Assembly (NCBI GenBank): GCA_041393965.1
Contig: JAWKJB010000003.1
Coordinates: 124,001 to 188,000, forward strand
Direction: 5' to 3'
DNA: 64,000 nucleotides
Source: Acidimicrobiia bacterium
Lineage (GTDB): Bacteria > Actinomycetota > Acidimicrobiia > Spongiisociales > UBA5794
Part shown: positions 9,876-18,920 of the stretch, piece after piece
Position numbering within the stretch: the first letter of the stretch is position 1
Layout: every line of letters starts with the position of its first letter
Notes under the pieces: model-generated
The model's database searches: none
The model's input: the letters and a program-made list of their open reading frames with translations, nothing else
Told to the model about the DNA's origin: nothing
Made by a program: the position numbers and the translations under genes

Positions 9876-10748
9876 ATGCGGCACATTGACACCAACGGTG
9901 TCACGCTCGCGGTTGACGACCGTGGAGACGGCTATCCCGTCCTGTTCATCCACGGCTTTCCGGAGCTCGCCTACTCGTGGCGCCATGTCGCTCCTGTTGT
10001 CGCGGATGCCGGGTATCGGGCGATCTCGTATGACCGGCGTGGAACCGGTGAGTCGTCGGGGCCATCCGATGTCGAGGCCTACGCCCTTGACAATCAGGTC
10101 GGTGATGCGATCGGGATCCTCGATCGGTGCGGGATCGATCACGCCGTGTTTGTCGGTCACGACTGGGGGAGCATCATTGCTTTCGCGGCAGCGTTGCGAT
10201 ACCCCGATCGAGTGTCCCATGTCGTGAGCCTCAATGTGCCGTACCTCGGCCACGCCCCCGGGTTCCCACCCACCTCGGTGATCCGCGACAAGTTCAAGGA
10301 CCGGCTCGGCTATGTGCTCACCTTCCTCGAACCCGGAGTGACCGAGAAGAGGTTCAACGCCGCTCCCGACCAGTGGCTTCAGAGCCTGCTGGCCGCGGTT
10401 GCTGGCAGGGAGGGCTTCATCACGGATGAGGAGTTCGCGTACTACCGGGACAGTTTCGTCGCGTCCGGCCTCTCGGGCCAGCTCAACCCGTACCGCAACA
10501 TCGACCGCAACAACGAGCTATTCGCCGATGTGGCCGGAGCAGCCCTGCAACAGCCAGCGCTCATGATCACGACGGATCGGGATCCCGTGCTTCCCGCCGC
10601 CATGGCAGAAGGCATGGCGGCATTCGCTGAGGATGTCGCATACGCCCACATCGAAGACTGTGGCCACTGGACCCAGCAGGAACGACCGGTCGAGACCAGT
10701 GCCATCATCGTCGATTGGCTCGATCGGCGGGTGCGGGGCCACGAGTGA
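9876..10748 (+). CDS. Epoxide hydrolase-like alpha/beta hydrolase
   Basis: A 290-residue alpha/beta hydrolase of the epoxide hydrolase subgroup. HGFPE supplies the oxyanion hole, the nucleophile is Asp96 in GHDWGS (aspartate rather than serine marks epoxide hydrolases and haloalkane dehalogenases), and the base is His in EDCGHWTQQERP near residue 268. The HGxP motif and a Tyr-rich cap (EEFAYYRDSF) favour epoxide hydrolase over dehalogenase. ATG 9876 follows GAAGGGACC. No signal peptide. It is transcribed alone after a 186-nt gap that contains GC-rich hairpins. The substrate is unknown. Confidence 0.85.
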   Translation: MRHIDTNGVTLAVDDRGDGYPVLFIHGFPELAYSWRHVAPVVADAGYRAISYDRRGTGESSGPSDVEAYALDNQVGDAIGILDRCGIDHAVFVGHDWGSIIAFAAALRYPDRVSHVVSLNVPYLGHAPGFPPTSVIRDKFKDRLGYVLTFLEPGVTEKRFNAAPDQWLQSLLAAVAGREGFITDEEFAYYRDSFVASGLSGQLNPYRNIDRNNELFADVAGAALQQPALMITTDRDPVLPAAMAEGMAAFAEDVAYAHIEDCGHWTQQERPVETSAIIVDWLDRRVRGHE

Positions 10749-10760
10749 TACGCTGATCAG

Positions 10761-11780
10761 ATGGAAGATGTCCGCATCGCACTGTTCATCGACTACGAGA
10801 ACCTTGCCATTGGTGCCCGCGACGACCTCAAGATGGTGTTCGACTTCGCCCCGATCACCGACGCGCTCGCGGAGCGCGGCAGGGTGGTTGTGCGGCGAGC
10901 GTACGCCGACTGGTCGCGCTTCGAGAGCGATCGGCGCATGCTCACCGACAACCATGTCGAGCTGATCGAAATCCCGCAACGCCGGGGCATCGTGCGCAAG
11001 AACGCCGCCGACATCAAGCTCGCGGTCGACGCCATCGAGCTCGCGTTCGAACGCGACTATGTGACCACCTTCGTCGTGTGCACCGGGGATTCGGATTTCA
11101 GCCCACTCGTCCACAAGCTGCGGGAGCTGAACAAGTCGGTGATCGGCGTTGGGTTGAAGGCGTCGACCTCCAAGCTGCTGCCACCGGCGTGTGACGAGTT
11201 CCTGTTCTACGAGAACCTCGACGGTGTCGAGGTACCCCAGGCCCGCGTGATTCGCAAGGGCTCCGGCGGGGCAACACAAACCGCCCCCGACCTCGCTGCG
11301 CTCGATCGGCTCGTGTCGCGCACGCTGTGGGGCCTGCTGCGCAGCGAAGGCAGCTCGGTGCGGTCGTCGTTGCTCAAGCGGGCGCTGCTTCGCAAGGACT
11401 CGACCTTCGCGGAGGGTGACTACGGATTCCGGACCTTCGGTGAGTTGGTGAGGAATCTCGCGGATCGAGGCGTCGTCGAACTCGATGTTTCGGACAGCAA
11501 CGGCGATCCAACGGTGTCGTTTTCCGAGAAGGGGAGCGGGGAGGACAAGGCGTTCACGCTACTTGCCGAGACCGTGGACGGACTCGCCAGTGGTGAGCCG
11601 GTTGCACTCTCGGGCCTCAAAGACGAGATGCGCAAGGTCGACGAGAGCTTCTCGGAGAAGGCATACGGCTACTCGGGCTTCCTCCAGTTCGTGCGCGCCG
11701 CCAAGGCCAAGGGTGTCGTGAACCTCGACTTCGACGCCGAATCGGGCGCCTACGCGGTGAGCGTCAACCCCCCGCGTTAA
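10761..11780 (+). CDS. NYN-domain putative RNase with C-terminal LOTUS/OST-HTH domains
   Basis: A 339-residue protein. Residues 1-155 form a NYN (PIN-like, LabA/DUF88) nuclease domain with acidic residues Asp11 (FIDYEN) and the pair in CTGDSDFSPL near residue 112; IRKNAADIKLAVDAI holds further acidic sites. The C-terminal half carries two LOTUS/OST-HTH modules, about 185-262 (LLKRALLRKDSTF to FGELV) and 268-335 (LKDEMRKVDESF to SGFLQFV), which bind RNA in other proteins. A -10 box TACGCT (10749-10754) ends 6 nt before ATG 10761, giving a leaderless mRNA. The likely role is RNA cleavage or RNA quality control, inferred from domains. Confidence 0.85.
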   Translation: MEDVRIALFIDYENLAIGARDDLKMVFDFAPITDALAERGRVVVRRAYADWSRFESDRRMLTDNHVELIEIPQRRGIVRKNAADIKLAVDAIELAFERDYVTTFVVCTGDSDFSPLVHKLRELNKSVIGVGLKASTSKLLPPACDEFLFYENLDGVEVPQARVIRKGSGGATQTAPDLAALDRLVSRTLWGLLRSEGSSVRSSLLKRALLRKDSTFAEGDYGFRTFGELVRNLADRGVVELDVSDSNGDPTVSFSEKGSGEDKAFTLLAETVDGLASGEPVALSGLKDEMRKVDESFSEKAYGYSGFLQFVRAAKAKGVVNLDFDAESGAYAVSVNPPR

Positions 11781-11979
11781 CGCGTACCCTGGGTTCCAGG
11801 TGACCTTTTCGTTGCATGGTGACCCATGGGTCGCGGTGGAAGTGTCTCGGTGGGTGCCACGGGTGCTGGGCGGTCCCGAACGAGGATCTGGCGAGGTTCG
11901 CCCTCGAGCTCAGCCAGGCGGGGGTGGCAAATCGCTGACATGTGAATTACAATGATGTCATTCGCGGTGGAGGTCCGAC

Positions 11980-12363
11980 ATGGCAGTAGCCGTACAGGAA
12001 GCGAGCACGAGCGTCGATGTCGTTACGGAAGCGGTGCTCGATGTGTATCGGGCGCAGCTCGACGATGCTACGGAGATGGCGCTCGCGGAGCTCACTGAGC
12101 GGGCTGGTTCGGTAGGCGCCGTCCGCGCGATTGTCGCTGCCGAGTCTCGTACTGTCGAGATCGTGCTCGACGACGATGCGTCTCCTGACACCCTGACCGA
12201 TGTTGCATGGTTTCTGCACGAACGCTCCTGGCAGGTGAATGTCCTGGTACACCTTTCGCGTCTTGGCGATACCCACACGGACCTGCGGGGGACACCGGTG
12301 ACCCTTCAGGGCTGGTGGCTCGACGACGACGCCGTCCGGTTCGCAGGCTTCGAACGGCCCTAG
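11980..12363 (+). CDS. Hypothetical protein, 127 residues
   Basis: I do not recognise this protein. It is acidic, soluble and without signal peptide or membrane helix. The N-terminal half looks helical (VVTEAVLDVYRAQLDDATEMALAELTERAG) only in parts; the C-terminal half alternates strands and ends in LQGWWLDDDAVRFAGF. ATG 11980 has the strong site GGAGG 7 nt upstream and a TACAAT -10 box about 25 nt upstream. It stands alone between the NYN-LOTUS gene and a HAD hydrolase, both in the same direction. Coding is supported by codon bias and regulatory signals; function unknown. Confidence 0.6.
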   Translation: MAVAVQEASTSVDVVTEAVLDVYRAQLDDATEMALAELTERAGSVGAVRAIVAAESRTVEIVLDDDASPDTLTDVAWFLHERSWQVNVLVHLSRLGDTHTDLRGTPVTLQGWWLDDDAVRFAGFERP

Positions 12364-12427
12364 CCCTCTTGGGCGACAGCGTGCTGCTCGCCCTCGATCG
12401 GTGACCCGATCGCGATAGGCTCTCGTC

Positions 12428-13375
12428 ATGCCTGCGCCGCTGTACACGCAAACGGTCATCGCGTTCATCTGGGACTTCGACCGCACGCTGATCCCATCCA
12501 ACATGCAAGAGCCCATATTCGAGGCGTACGGCGTTGACGCCGCCGAGTTCTGGGACGAGGTTGAGGGTCTCGCCGAGTTCTACGCTCGAAGCGGCATCAT
12601 CATCCAGAACGATCTCGCATATCTCACCCACCTTCTGACCTATGTGCGAGAGGGCGTGTTCGCGGACCTCAGCAACGACAAGCTGTTCGAACTGGGTGGG
12701 AAACTCGTGTCGGTGCCCGGGATGCCCGACTTCATGACGGCGTCGCGTGATCGTGTTGCGGAGATTCCTGAGTTTGTCGATCAGGGCATCACGGTCGAGC
12801 ACTACATCGTGTCGACCGGGCTCCGCAAGATGATCGAAGGGAGCGTGTTCGGCGACAAGGTCGACGGAATCTGGGCCACGACCTTCATCGAGGAGGCGGC
12901 CAAGCCGGGATACCTCGAGCGGTTGGGTGTTCCGGCACCGTCATCGCCGATCACACAGATCGCCTACACGATCGGGAACACTTCGAAAACTCGGGCGGTG
13001 TTCGAGATCAACAAGGGCATCAACCGGAACCCCGACATCGATGTGAACGCCCGGATGTCGGAGGATCAGCGTCGAGTTCCGATGAAGAACATGATCTACA
13101 TCGCAGACGGTCCATCCGATGTGCCGGTGTTCTCGATTCTGAATACGGCTGGGGGTCGGACCTTGGGTGTGTATACGCTCGAGCCGCGAAACAACCATGC
13201 CAAGGTCAAGAGCCTTCAGGAACAGGGCCGCATTCAGGGCATGGCCGAGGCCGACTATCGACCCGGGAAACCGGCGTATCTCTGGCTGATGGACACCCTC
13301 GAGCAGATCGGCTACGAAATCGTTGAAGCCCGTAAGCAGGCCTATTCCCGCATCCCCAACCCACCGGGCCACTGA
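12428..13375 (+). CDS. HAD-superfamily hydrolase (predicted phosphatase)
   Basis: A 315-residue HAD enzyme. Motif I is WDFDRT with nucleophile Asp16 and acid/base Asp18; motif II is the Thr in HYIVSTGLRK; motif III is a lysine in NTSKTRAVFEINKG; motif IV is IADGPSDVPVF, whose aspartates bind Mg2+. Between I and II lies a large helical cap of about 110 residues. The substrate cannot be deduced. A TAGGCT box at 12416-12421 is 6 nt before ATG 12428, indicating a leaderless transcript. It converges on the dehydrogenase gene with a 10-nt gap. Confidence 0.82.
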   Translation: MPAPLYTQTVIAFIWDFDRTLIPSNMQEPIFEAYGVDAAEFWDEVEGLAEFYARSGIIIQNDLAYLTHLLTYVREGVFADLSNDKLFELGGKLVSVPGMPDFMTASRDRVAEIPEFVDQGITVEHYIVSTGLRKMIEGSVFGDKVDGIWATTFIEEAAKPGYLERLGVPAPSSPITQIAYTIGNTSKTRAVFEINKGINRNPDIDVNARMSEDQRRVPMKNMIYIADGPSDVPVFSILNTAGGRTLGVYTLEPRNNHAKVKSLQEQGRIQGMAEADYRPGKPAYLWLMDTLEQIGYEIVEARKQAYSRIPNPPGH

Positions 13376-13385
13376 CCGCCAACGG

Positions 13386-14240
13386 CTAGTAGGTGTAGAA
13401 GCCTTGGCCGGATTTGCGGCCGAGGTGGCCGGCTTCGACCATGCGACGGAGGAGTGGTGGTGCTGCGTAGCGGGGGTCTTGGTACTCGGCCATGAACGAC
13501 TCCGATACGGCGAGCATCGTGTCGTTGCCGATCAGGTCCGACAGGGTCAACGGCCCCATGGGGTAGCCGGCACCCCCAACCATCGCGGCATCGATGTCCT
13601 CGCGGGACGCAAAGCCCTCCTCGTACATGCGCACCGCCTCGAGGATGTAGGGGCACAGGAGTTTGTTGACGATGAACCCGGCGCGGTCCTTGGCGCGGAC
13701 CACTGTCTTGTTGAGGGTGCCCGCCGCGAATTCGGCTGCCCGATCCGCACAGGCCTCGTCGGTCACCACGGTTGAGACGACCTCGACGAGTGGCATGACG
13801 GTTGCCGGGTTGAAGAAGTGCATCCCGACCACCGCGTGCGGTCGGTTGGTCGCAACGGCGATCTGCGTCACCGGAATCGACGATGTGTTCGTCGCGAGGA
13901 TTGCCGTGTCGGACGCGACGACCGCGTCGAGGCGTTCGAAGAGGTCCGTCTTGACGCCGAGATCTTCTACCACTGCCTCGATCACCAGATCACGGTCCGA
14001 CAGCGCCGAAACATCGGTGCTGAAGGCCAGCCTGCCCAGCGCCTCGTTCCGGGCACCTTCATCGAGCTTTCCTCGTTCGAGAGCCTTGTCCAAGCTCTTC
14101 GTGATCCCGGCCCTCGACCGTTCCACGAGGTCGTCACTCACCTCGACGACGGTCACATCAACGCCGGCTTTGGCGCAGACCTCGGCGATGCCGCTACCCA
14201 TCTGCCCGCCACCAACCACTCCGACCCGTGCGATGTCCAC
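13386..14240 (-). CDS. 3-hydroxybutyryl-CoA dehydrogenase
   Basis: A 284-residue NAD(P)-dependent 3-hydroxyacyl-CoA dehydrogenase, the typical length for the short bacterial enzymes. The Rossmann motif GVVGGGQMGSGIAE is at the N-terminus. The catalytic His lies in VGMHFFNPATVMPLVEVV near residue 138, and the C-terminal helical domain has GFIVNKLLCPYILEA and SREDIDAAMVGGAGYPMGP. GTG 14240 was chosen because AAGGAG precedes it by 5 nt and the Rossmann fold begins at once; the frame is open further upstream without conservation. It oxidises 3-hydroxyacyl-CoA in fatty or aromatic acid catabolism, or reduces acetoacetyl-CoA. It could serve the ring-cleavage products of the box pathway, but is unlinked to it. 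Confidence 0.9.
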   Translation of the reverse strand: MDIARVGVVGGGQMGSGIAEVCAKAGVDVTVVEVSDDLVERSRAGITKSLDKALERGKLDEGARNEALGRLAFSTDVSALSDRDLVIEAVVEDLGVKTDLFERLDAVVASDTAILATNTSSIPVTQIAVATNRPHAVVGMHFFNPATVMPLVEVVSTVVTDEACADRAAEFAAGTLNKTVVRAKDRAGFIVNKLLCPYILEAVRMYEEGFASREDIDAAMVGGAGYPMGPLTLSDLIGNDTMLAVSESFMAEYQDPRYAAPPLLRRMVEAGHLGRKSGQGFYTY

Positions 14241-14323
14241 TGCCACTCCTTCGGTTTCCGCCGAGTCTATTGAGAGCCGCACCCCATCCACGAGCCGTCG
14301 GCTCCGATGGAGCACCAAGGCGG

Positions 14324-14731
14324 CTATCGGCTGCGGATCGAGGTGATCGTCATCCGGATCGGTGTGGGATAGTTCTGCGCGAACCAGGTCGGGGTCCACT
14401 GGTGGAAGTCGAGACGGTTCTGGTACCGCTCCAGGTACGCCTCGTTGACATCAGCTGAGGGAATCGAAGGGTCGATCCGTGCGGTTCCGTTCACGACGAC
14501 GATGTCGGCACCGTGCGGATCCGAGTTCAGCGCGAGCGTCACATGCGGATTGGCCTCGATGTTGCGGACCCGGATGGAAGGGTTCCTGCTGTAGATGATG
14601 ATGGAGTCGTCTCCGTCAACCATGTACCACACCGGCGCGGTTGACGGCACACCGTTGCCGCTCACCGTGGTGAGCCACGCGACGGTGTCAGAGCGCAGCC
14701 GTTCTTGTGCATGGGGTTTGCTGTTCAACAT
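14324..14731 (-). CDS. PPOX-class F420/FMN-dependent oxidoreductase
   Basis: A 135-residue split-barrel flavin/deazaflavin-binding protein of the pyridoxamine-phosphate-oxidase-like family common in actinobacteria (Rv3369-like group). Typical parts are LRSDTVAWLTTVSGNGVPSTAP, VWYMVDGDDSIIIYSR, RVRNIEANPHVTLALNSD and the tail TPIRMTITSIRSR. Such proteins are often F420-dependent, but the cofactor cannot be proven here. ATG 14731 lies 7 nt after a minus-strand TACCCT -10 box (14739-14744), so the message is leaderless. It is divergent from the ThDP enzyme gene. Confidence 0.85.
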   Translation of the reverse strand: MLNSKPHAQERLRSDTVAWLTTVSGNGVPSTAPVWYMVDGDDSIIIYSRNPSIRVRNIEANPHVTLALNSDPHGADIVVVNGTARIDPSIPSADVNEAYLERYQNRLDFHQWTPTWFAQNYPTPIRMTITSIRSR

Positions 14732-14803
14732 AGGTCTCAGGGTACAGCACCGCACCGTTGGTACCCTCGACGGTGTCCGGCATATCCACAGATCGGGGGA
14801 GCA

Positions 14804-16447
14804 ATGGCGAAGATCACGGGCGGCCAGGTCGTTGCCAAGGCACTCAAGGCGGAAGGGGTCGAGGCCGTCTTCACCCTGACCGGCGGCCACATCATGCCGC
14901 TGATGGATGGCTGCGTGTCGGAGGGTATGCAGGTCGTCGATGTCCGGCACGAACAGGCGGCAGCCCACGCTGCCGACGCCTACGCGCGCCTCACCGGCAA
15001 GCTCGGGGTCGCGCTCGTGACTGCGGGGCCGGGCGTCACCGACGCGCTGACCGGTGTCGCCAACGCCTTCTTCGCCAATACGCCGATGATCCTTATCGGG
15101 GGCCGACACCTGACGAGGGAGGATCTCAAGGGCGGCCTTCAAGAGATGGACCATCCGAGGCTCTTCGACTCGATCACACGCTGGTCGGCAACGGCATGGA
15201 CGACCTCTCGTCTGGCCGAATACATCGCAACGGGGGCACGCCATGCCTTCACGAACCGTGGCGGTCCCGTGTTCATCGACATCCCATGGGATGTCACCGC
15301 CGACACCGTCGAGGAAACGGCGATCGTGTGGCCGTCTTCGTCGAGGGCGAACCGGCCAGCGGGGCTCGACGATGACACCCTCGGCGAGGTGATCGAACTC
15401 CTCGCCGGCGCCGCAAAGCCCGTCGTGTTTGGCGGGACCGGTCTTCGCTGGACGCAGCAACCGGACTTCCTCGAGGCATTCGACGCGTTCGCCACCGGGT
15501 TCGGGGCACCCGTGTTCACCAACAGCCTCGCACGCGGCTCGCTACCGTTCGACCACCCGTATCTCGGCAACCGCGCACGCTCGGAGGCGCTGCGTCAGGC
15601 CGATGTCGTCCTGTCGCTCGGCGTTGACTGGGACTTCCGGACAGGGTTCGGCAAGAAGATCAATCCTGACGCGGCGATCGTCCACATCGATCAGGATCCG
15701 TCGAAGGTCGGATGGAACCGCGACGCGACGGTCGGTGTCGTCGCCGATCCTGGCACGGCCGTCGCTCAGCTCGCTGCGAATCTCGGTCGCCTCGGGCACG
15801 CGGGCCAGCGTGCATGGACTGATGAGATCCTCGCCGCCGAGCAGGTGAAGCAGGCAGCAGCCGAGGAGGCCGCGGCATCCGACGCGGACCCGATCCACCC
15901 GGAACGGTTCGCGCGCGATGTCGCGGAGTTTTTCGGAGACGATTCCATCGTTGCGGCCGACGGTGGCGACATTGTCTCGACCACGGCCAAGTGGCTTCGG
16001 ACGAGTCGCCCGGGTGGCCTCCTCGATCCGGGACCGTTCGGGTGCCTGGGCGTCGGCGCCCCGTTTGCGATTGCGGCCAAGGCCGTCGAACCCGATACCA
16101 GGGTCGGGATTGTCTACGGGGACGGATCGTTCGGTTTCAACGGCATGGAGTTCGATACCCTCATCCGCCACGGCATGCCGGTGGTGGGGGTGGTCGGCAA
16201 CGACGGTGCCTGGAACAACATCCGGACGCTGCACCGTGTCGCGCATCCCGACAGTGCCTTTCTGTCCGAGATCGGGTTCCGCCCATACGAGAAGATGGTC
16301 GAAGGGCTCGGGGGGTACGGAGAGCTCGTCGACAAACCGGCCGAGATCCTCCCTGCACTCGAACGGGCTGAAGCGTCGGGTGTGCCGGCGCTTGTCAATG
16401 TCAAGATCGCCGATCAGATCCGCCTTTCGTCTGCCTACGGCATGTGA
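14804..16447 (+). CDS. Thiamine diphosphate-dependent enzyme (acetolactate synthase / oxalyl-CoA decarboxylase-like)
   Basis: A 547-residue ThDP enzyme with the three-domain layout of the pyruvate-oxidase/acetolactate-synthase family. The pyrimidine domain holds the catalytic Glu50 in DVRHEQAAAHAADAYAR; the middle domain includes AAKPVVFGGTGLRW; the diphosphate domain has the GDG-to-NDG metal motif from GDGSFGFNG to VVGNDGAWN. It lacks an adjacent small regulatory subunit, so it is probably not the biosynthetic acetolactate synthase. A decarboxylase, 2-hydroxyacyl-CoA lyase or related carboligase is more likely. ATG 14804 follows GGGGGAG. The undecaprenyl-diphosphatase gene is 24 nt downstream but has its own promoter. 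Confidence 0.82.
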   Translation: MAKITGGQVVAKALKAEGVEAVFTLTGGHIMPLMDGCVSEGMQVVDVRHEQAAAHAADAYARLTGKLGVALVTAGPGVTDALTGVANAFFANTPMILIGGRHLTREDLKGGLQEMDHPRLFDSITRWSATAWTTSRLAEYIATGARHAFTNRGGPVFIDIPWDVTADTVEETAIVWPSSSRANRPAGLDDDTLGEVIELLAGAAKPVVFGGTGLRWTQQPDFLEAFDAFATGFGAPVFTNSLARGSLPFDHPYLGNRARSEALRQADVVLSLGVDWDFRTGFGKKINPDAAIVHIDQDPSKVGWNRDATVGVVADPGTAVAQLAANLGRLGHAGQRAWTDEILAAEQVKQAAAEEAAASDADPIHPERFARDVAEFFGDDSIVAADGGDIVSTTAKWLRTSRPGGLLDPGPFGCLGVGAPFAIAAKAVEPDTRVGIVYGDGSFGFNGMEFDTLIRHGMPVVGVVGNDGAWNNIRTLHRVAHPDSAFLSEIGFRPYEKMVEGLGGYGELVDKPAEILPALERAEASGVPALVNVKIADQIRLSSAYGM

Positions 16448-16458
16448 TGGCCGACCGG

Positions 16459-16464
16459 TACGAT
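16459..16464 (+). promoter_or_regulatory. -10 box of uppP (leaderless)
   Basis: TACGAT followed by 7 nt and then ATG 16472. It suggests that uppP is transcribed from its own start and without a 5' leader. Confidence 0.5.
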
Positions 16465-16471
16465 TCCCCCC

Positions 16472-17230
16472 ATGCTTGACGCCGTCGTTTGGGGGCTCAT
16501 TCAGGGCCTCACGGAGTTCCTTCCGATCTCATCGAGTGGTCACCTCGTGCTCATCCCTGCGGTGTTTGACCGGCCCGGACCTGACCTCGCGACGACCGCG
16601 ATGCTGCACCTCGGAACCCTTGCCGCGGTCGTTGTGTACTACCGAACCGACATCGCGAACATGGCCCGTTTCGATCGTCCCGCGAGGCGGTTGATCACCC
16701 TGATCGTGCTCGGCTCGATCCCTGCCGTCGTGCTCGGGCTGGCTTTCGAGGACCGCATCGAGAGCCTGATCGATCAACCTGCGAAGGTCGCGGTGATGCT
16801 CGTCGTCACCGGTGTTGTCCTTCTCGGGACCGGGCTCTTGCGGCTCGGCGATCGCACAACGGAGACGATTCGGCCTCTCGACAGCCTCCTCATCGGGATC
16901 TCGCAGGCGCTTGCGCTGATTCCGGGGATCTCCCGGTCGGGGATGACGATCTCGTCTGGGCTTGTGCGGGGCATGGGGCGCATCGAAGCGGCACGCTTTG
17001 CGTTCCTCCTCGGGATCCCTGCGATCGCCGGGGCAGGCCTTCTCGAGTTCTTCGAGTTCGCTGGCTCGGATGCGTCGGTGGATGCGTCGGTGTGGGTCGG
17101 GGTTGGTGTGGCAGCCGTATCGGGGTACGCCGCCATCGCGTTCCTCATTCGTCTTCTCAGCCGCATCGGGCTTGCCCCGTTCGGGGTGTACTGCGTTGTC
17201 GCGGGGACGGTCGCGGGTCTGTTGCTCTGA
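16472..17230 (+). CDS. uppP: Undecaprenyl-diphosphatase
   Basis: A 252-residue integral membrane phosphatase (BacA/UppP family) that recycles undecaprenyl diphosphate to the monophosphate lipid carrier used for peptidoglycan and other wall polymers. Both signature regions are present: EFLPISSSGHL (residues 15-25, with Glu, the Ser run and His) and PGISRSGMTISSGL (about residues 150-163). About seven to eight hydrophobic helices are visible. A pair of tandem 12-nt repeats (GATGCGTCGGTG, around 17070-17093) encodes DASVDASV in a loop. Confers bacitracin tolerance in other bacteria when overexpressed. Confidence 0.95.
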   Translation: MLDAVVWGLIQGLTEFLPISSSGHLVLIPAVFDRPGPDLATTAMLHLGTLAAVVVYYRTDIANMARFDRPARRLITLIVLGSIPAVVLGLAFEDRIESLIDQPAKVAVMLVVTGVVLLGTGLLRLGDRTTETIRPLDSLLIGISQALALIPGISRSGMTISSGLVRGMGRIEAARFAFLLGIPAIAGAGLLEFFEFAGSDASVDASVWVGVGVAAVSGYAAIAFLIRLLSRIGLAPFGVYCVVAGTVAGLLL

Positions 17231-17308
17231 GGCACCAGACCGGGGCCACGAGCCCGGGGATGCCCCGTCGGCGGGCCTTGAGGCGTGAACGGCGGGAGCG
17301 CCGCGACC

Positions 17309-18904
17309 TCAGAGTGGATCCGGGGGCACCGTCGTTGTTGTGGTCGTCGTGCTTGTTGTGGTGGTGGGTGGCACCGTGGTGGTGGGCGGCACCGTCGTCG
17401 TGGTGGTCGTGGTGGTGGTCGTCGTTGTGGTGGTGGTCGTGGTCGTGGTGGTGGGCGGCACGGTGGTGGTCGTGGTCGTGGTGGTGGGCGGCACGGTGGT
17501 GGTCGTTGTGGTGGTGGTCGTCGTCGTGCTGGTGGTCGTGGTTGGTGGCGGTGGTGGATCGGGGAGCGGTGGCGCCGACACGACGGCTTGTGGTGTTCGC
17601 TGGTTGTCAACGATGGATCCGTTCACAAACCACGGACCTCCGAAGATGCCTGCGTCGTTGTTGCACGGCGATGCGGCACTGTCACTCGACAGGATGGTGA
17701 GCGTTCCGGTGTAAGGCCCCGGCGTCACCGACTGGCCTGGTCGTGCCGTGACATCGACCCGGGCGAGATCGTTGGTACACAGCACATCGTCAGGCCCATT
17801 GGAGAACCAGGCGTCCTCCCCGGCTTGGATGTCCGGAAATGCGGCCATCGTGGTTCCGAGCCTTGCGAACGCTGCTGCGAAGTCGGTGATCTGGGAGATC
17901 TCATCGCCTTCCGTCGTCATCGGTGCAAACTGGATCCCGATCGTCGCACCACCCGATCCGAGGCTCTGGACCGTGAGCACATTGGAGGTTTGCATGCTCC
18001 AGTCACCGGCAACGGTCCCTTCTTGACCGGGGTCGATCTCTCCCCAGTGGATCTGACTGGTGTCGATGGCGACGAACTGTACGCAGTGCACCTCAAGGAG
18101 TCCGGTGGTGGTGGCGGTGGTGTCATGCGTCATGGCAATGGTCTCGGTTCGGTAGTTCCCGCACGGTTCGTTGACCGACAGCGACATCTGGGCGAAGGCA
18201 AATGCGCCGGCTTGTTCGTTGCAGCGATGCACCAAGGCGGCGATCGCGGTCGTGTCGAGCTGTCCTGTTTCGAGGGCTGCACCCATCACGGTGCCCGGTG
18301 TGGGCGGTGTTCCGTCCGTGAACCCTCCGAGGCTTGCGCACGAGATGGAGGTATCGGCTTCGAGCCGGGTCTTGAAGTTGCCGTCTGGATAGAACACATC
18401 GACATAGACATCGAGGTTCGTTCCGGCACCGTCCGGGACGGCCACCGCGCTCCACAGTGCCACGGTGCGTTTGCTCGGGGCATCGCCCGGGTTGGCGATG
18501 ACTTGGGCTCCAACCGCGGCGTCGTGCTGAAGTGGTTGTGTTCCGGCGCACGGAGCGCCCGCGTCGATGCCCGGGTCGTCATCGCCGTGGCCCGATGCAT
18601 CCGTGTATTGGATGCCGGTGACGGCGAGATCCATGTCGGGTAACTGCCATGCGCACAGGACGAGGTCGTCGGTCCCTGGCCCGGGCGGGATCGTCGTTGA
18701 GGTCGTGGATGTGGTTGCGGTGGTCGTTGGAGGGACACTGGTCGTGGTCGGCGAGGTGGTTGTTGTCGGTTGGGTCGTTGAGGTCGTCGATGTCTGTGCA
18801 TCGGCCGGTACCGAGGCAAGGGACGCGACCACGCAGATCGCGATGATCAGGCTTGTGCGTACAGGTGCCCTGCCATGGTGTGGCGTTCGTGTGGGCGTTG
18901 ACAT
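17309..18904 (-). CDS. Secreted surface protein with C-terminal threonine-rich stalk
   Basis: A 531-residue exported protein of a family I do not recognise. Residues 1-36 form a Sec signal peptide (RTSLIIAICVVASLASVPADA), followed by a Thr/Ser/Pro linker, a globular region (about 70-445) with several cysteines (VLCAWQLPDMD, NEPCGNYRTE, VHCVQFVAID, VLCTNDLARVD), and an approximately 85-residue Thr/Pro stalk. There is no LPXTG signal or C-terminal helix, so it is released or held non-covalently. The globular part is clearly homologous to the 414-residue protein two genes upstream. ATG 18904 has GGAGGAAGGGA upstream and lies 16 nt after the stop of the membrane-anchored Ig-like protein, so the two are one operon. 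O-glycosylation of the stalk is likely but not shown. Confidence 0.72.
   Translation of the reverse strand: MSTPTRTPHHGRAPVRTSLIIAICVVASLASVPADAQTSTTSTTQPTTTTSPTTTSVPPTTTATTSTTSTTIPPGPGTDDLVLCAWQLPDMDLAVTGIQYTDASGHGDDDPGIDAGAPCAGTQPLQHDAAVGAQVIANPGDAPSKRTVALWSAVAVPDGAGTNLDVYVDVFYPDGNFKTRLEADTSISCASLGGFTDGTPPTPGTVMGAALETGQLDTTAIAALVHRCNEQAGAFAFAQMSLSVNEPCGNYRTETIAMTHDTTATTTGLLEVHCVQFVAIDTSQIHWGEIDPGQEGTVAGDWSMQTSNVLTVQSLGSGGATIGIQFAPMTTEGDEISQITDFAAAFARLGTTMAAFPDIQAGEDAWFSNGPDDVLCTNDLARVDVTARPGQSVTPGPYTGTLTILSSDSAASPCNNDAGIFGGPWFVNGSIVDNQRTPQAVVSAPPLPDPPPPPTTTTSTTTTTTTTTTTVPPTTTTTTTTVPPTTTTTTTTTTTTTTTTTTTTVPPTTTVPPTTTTSTTTTTTTVPPDPL
17330..17546 (-). repeat. Low-complexity Thr/Pro codon repeat
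   Basis: On the plus strand this reads as irregular repeats of GTGGTCGTT/GTGGTGGTC with GGTGGGCGGCAC interruptions, encoding runs of threonine broken by VPP on the minus strand. Such tracts change length by slippage and may vary between strains. Confidence 0.85.
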
Positions 18905-18920
18905 GTTCCCTTCCTCCGAC

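Noticed and set aside
17330..17560. Repeat array that could be read as CRISPR or a plus-strand Val/Gly-rich gene
   Set aside because: No regular spacers; the pattern is the codon repetition of a Thr/Pro stalk in the minus-strand surface gene, which has a signal peptide and correct codon bias.
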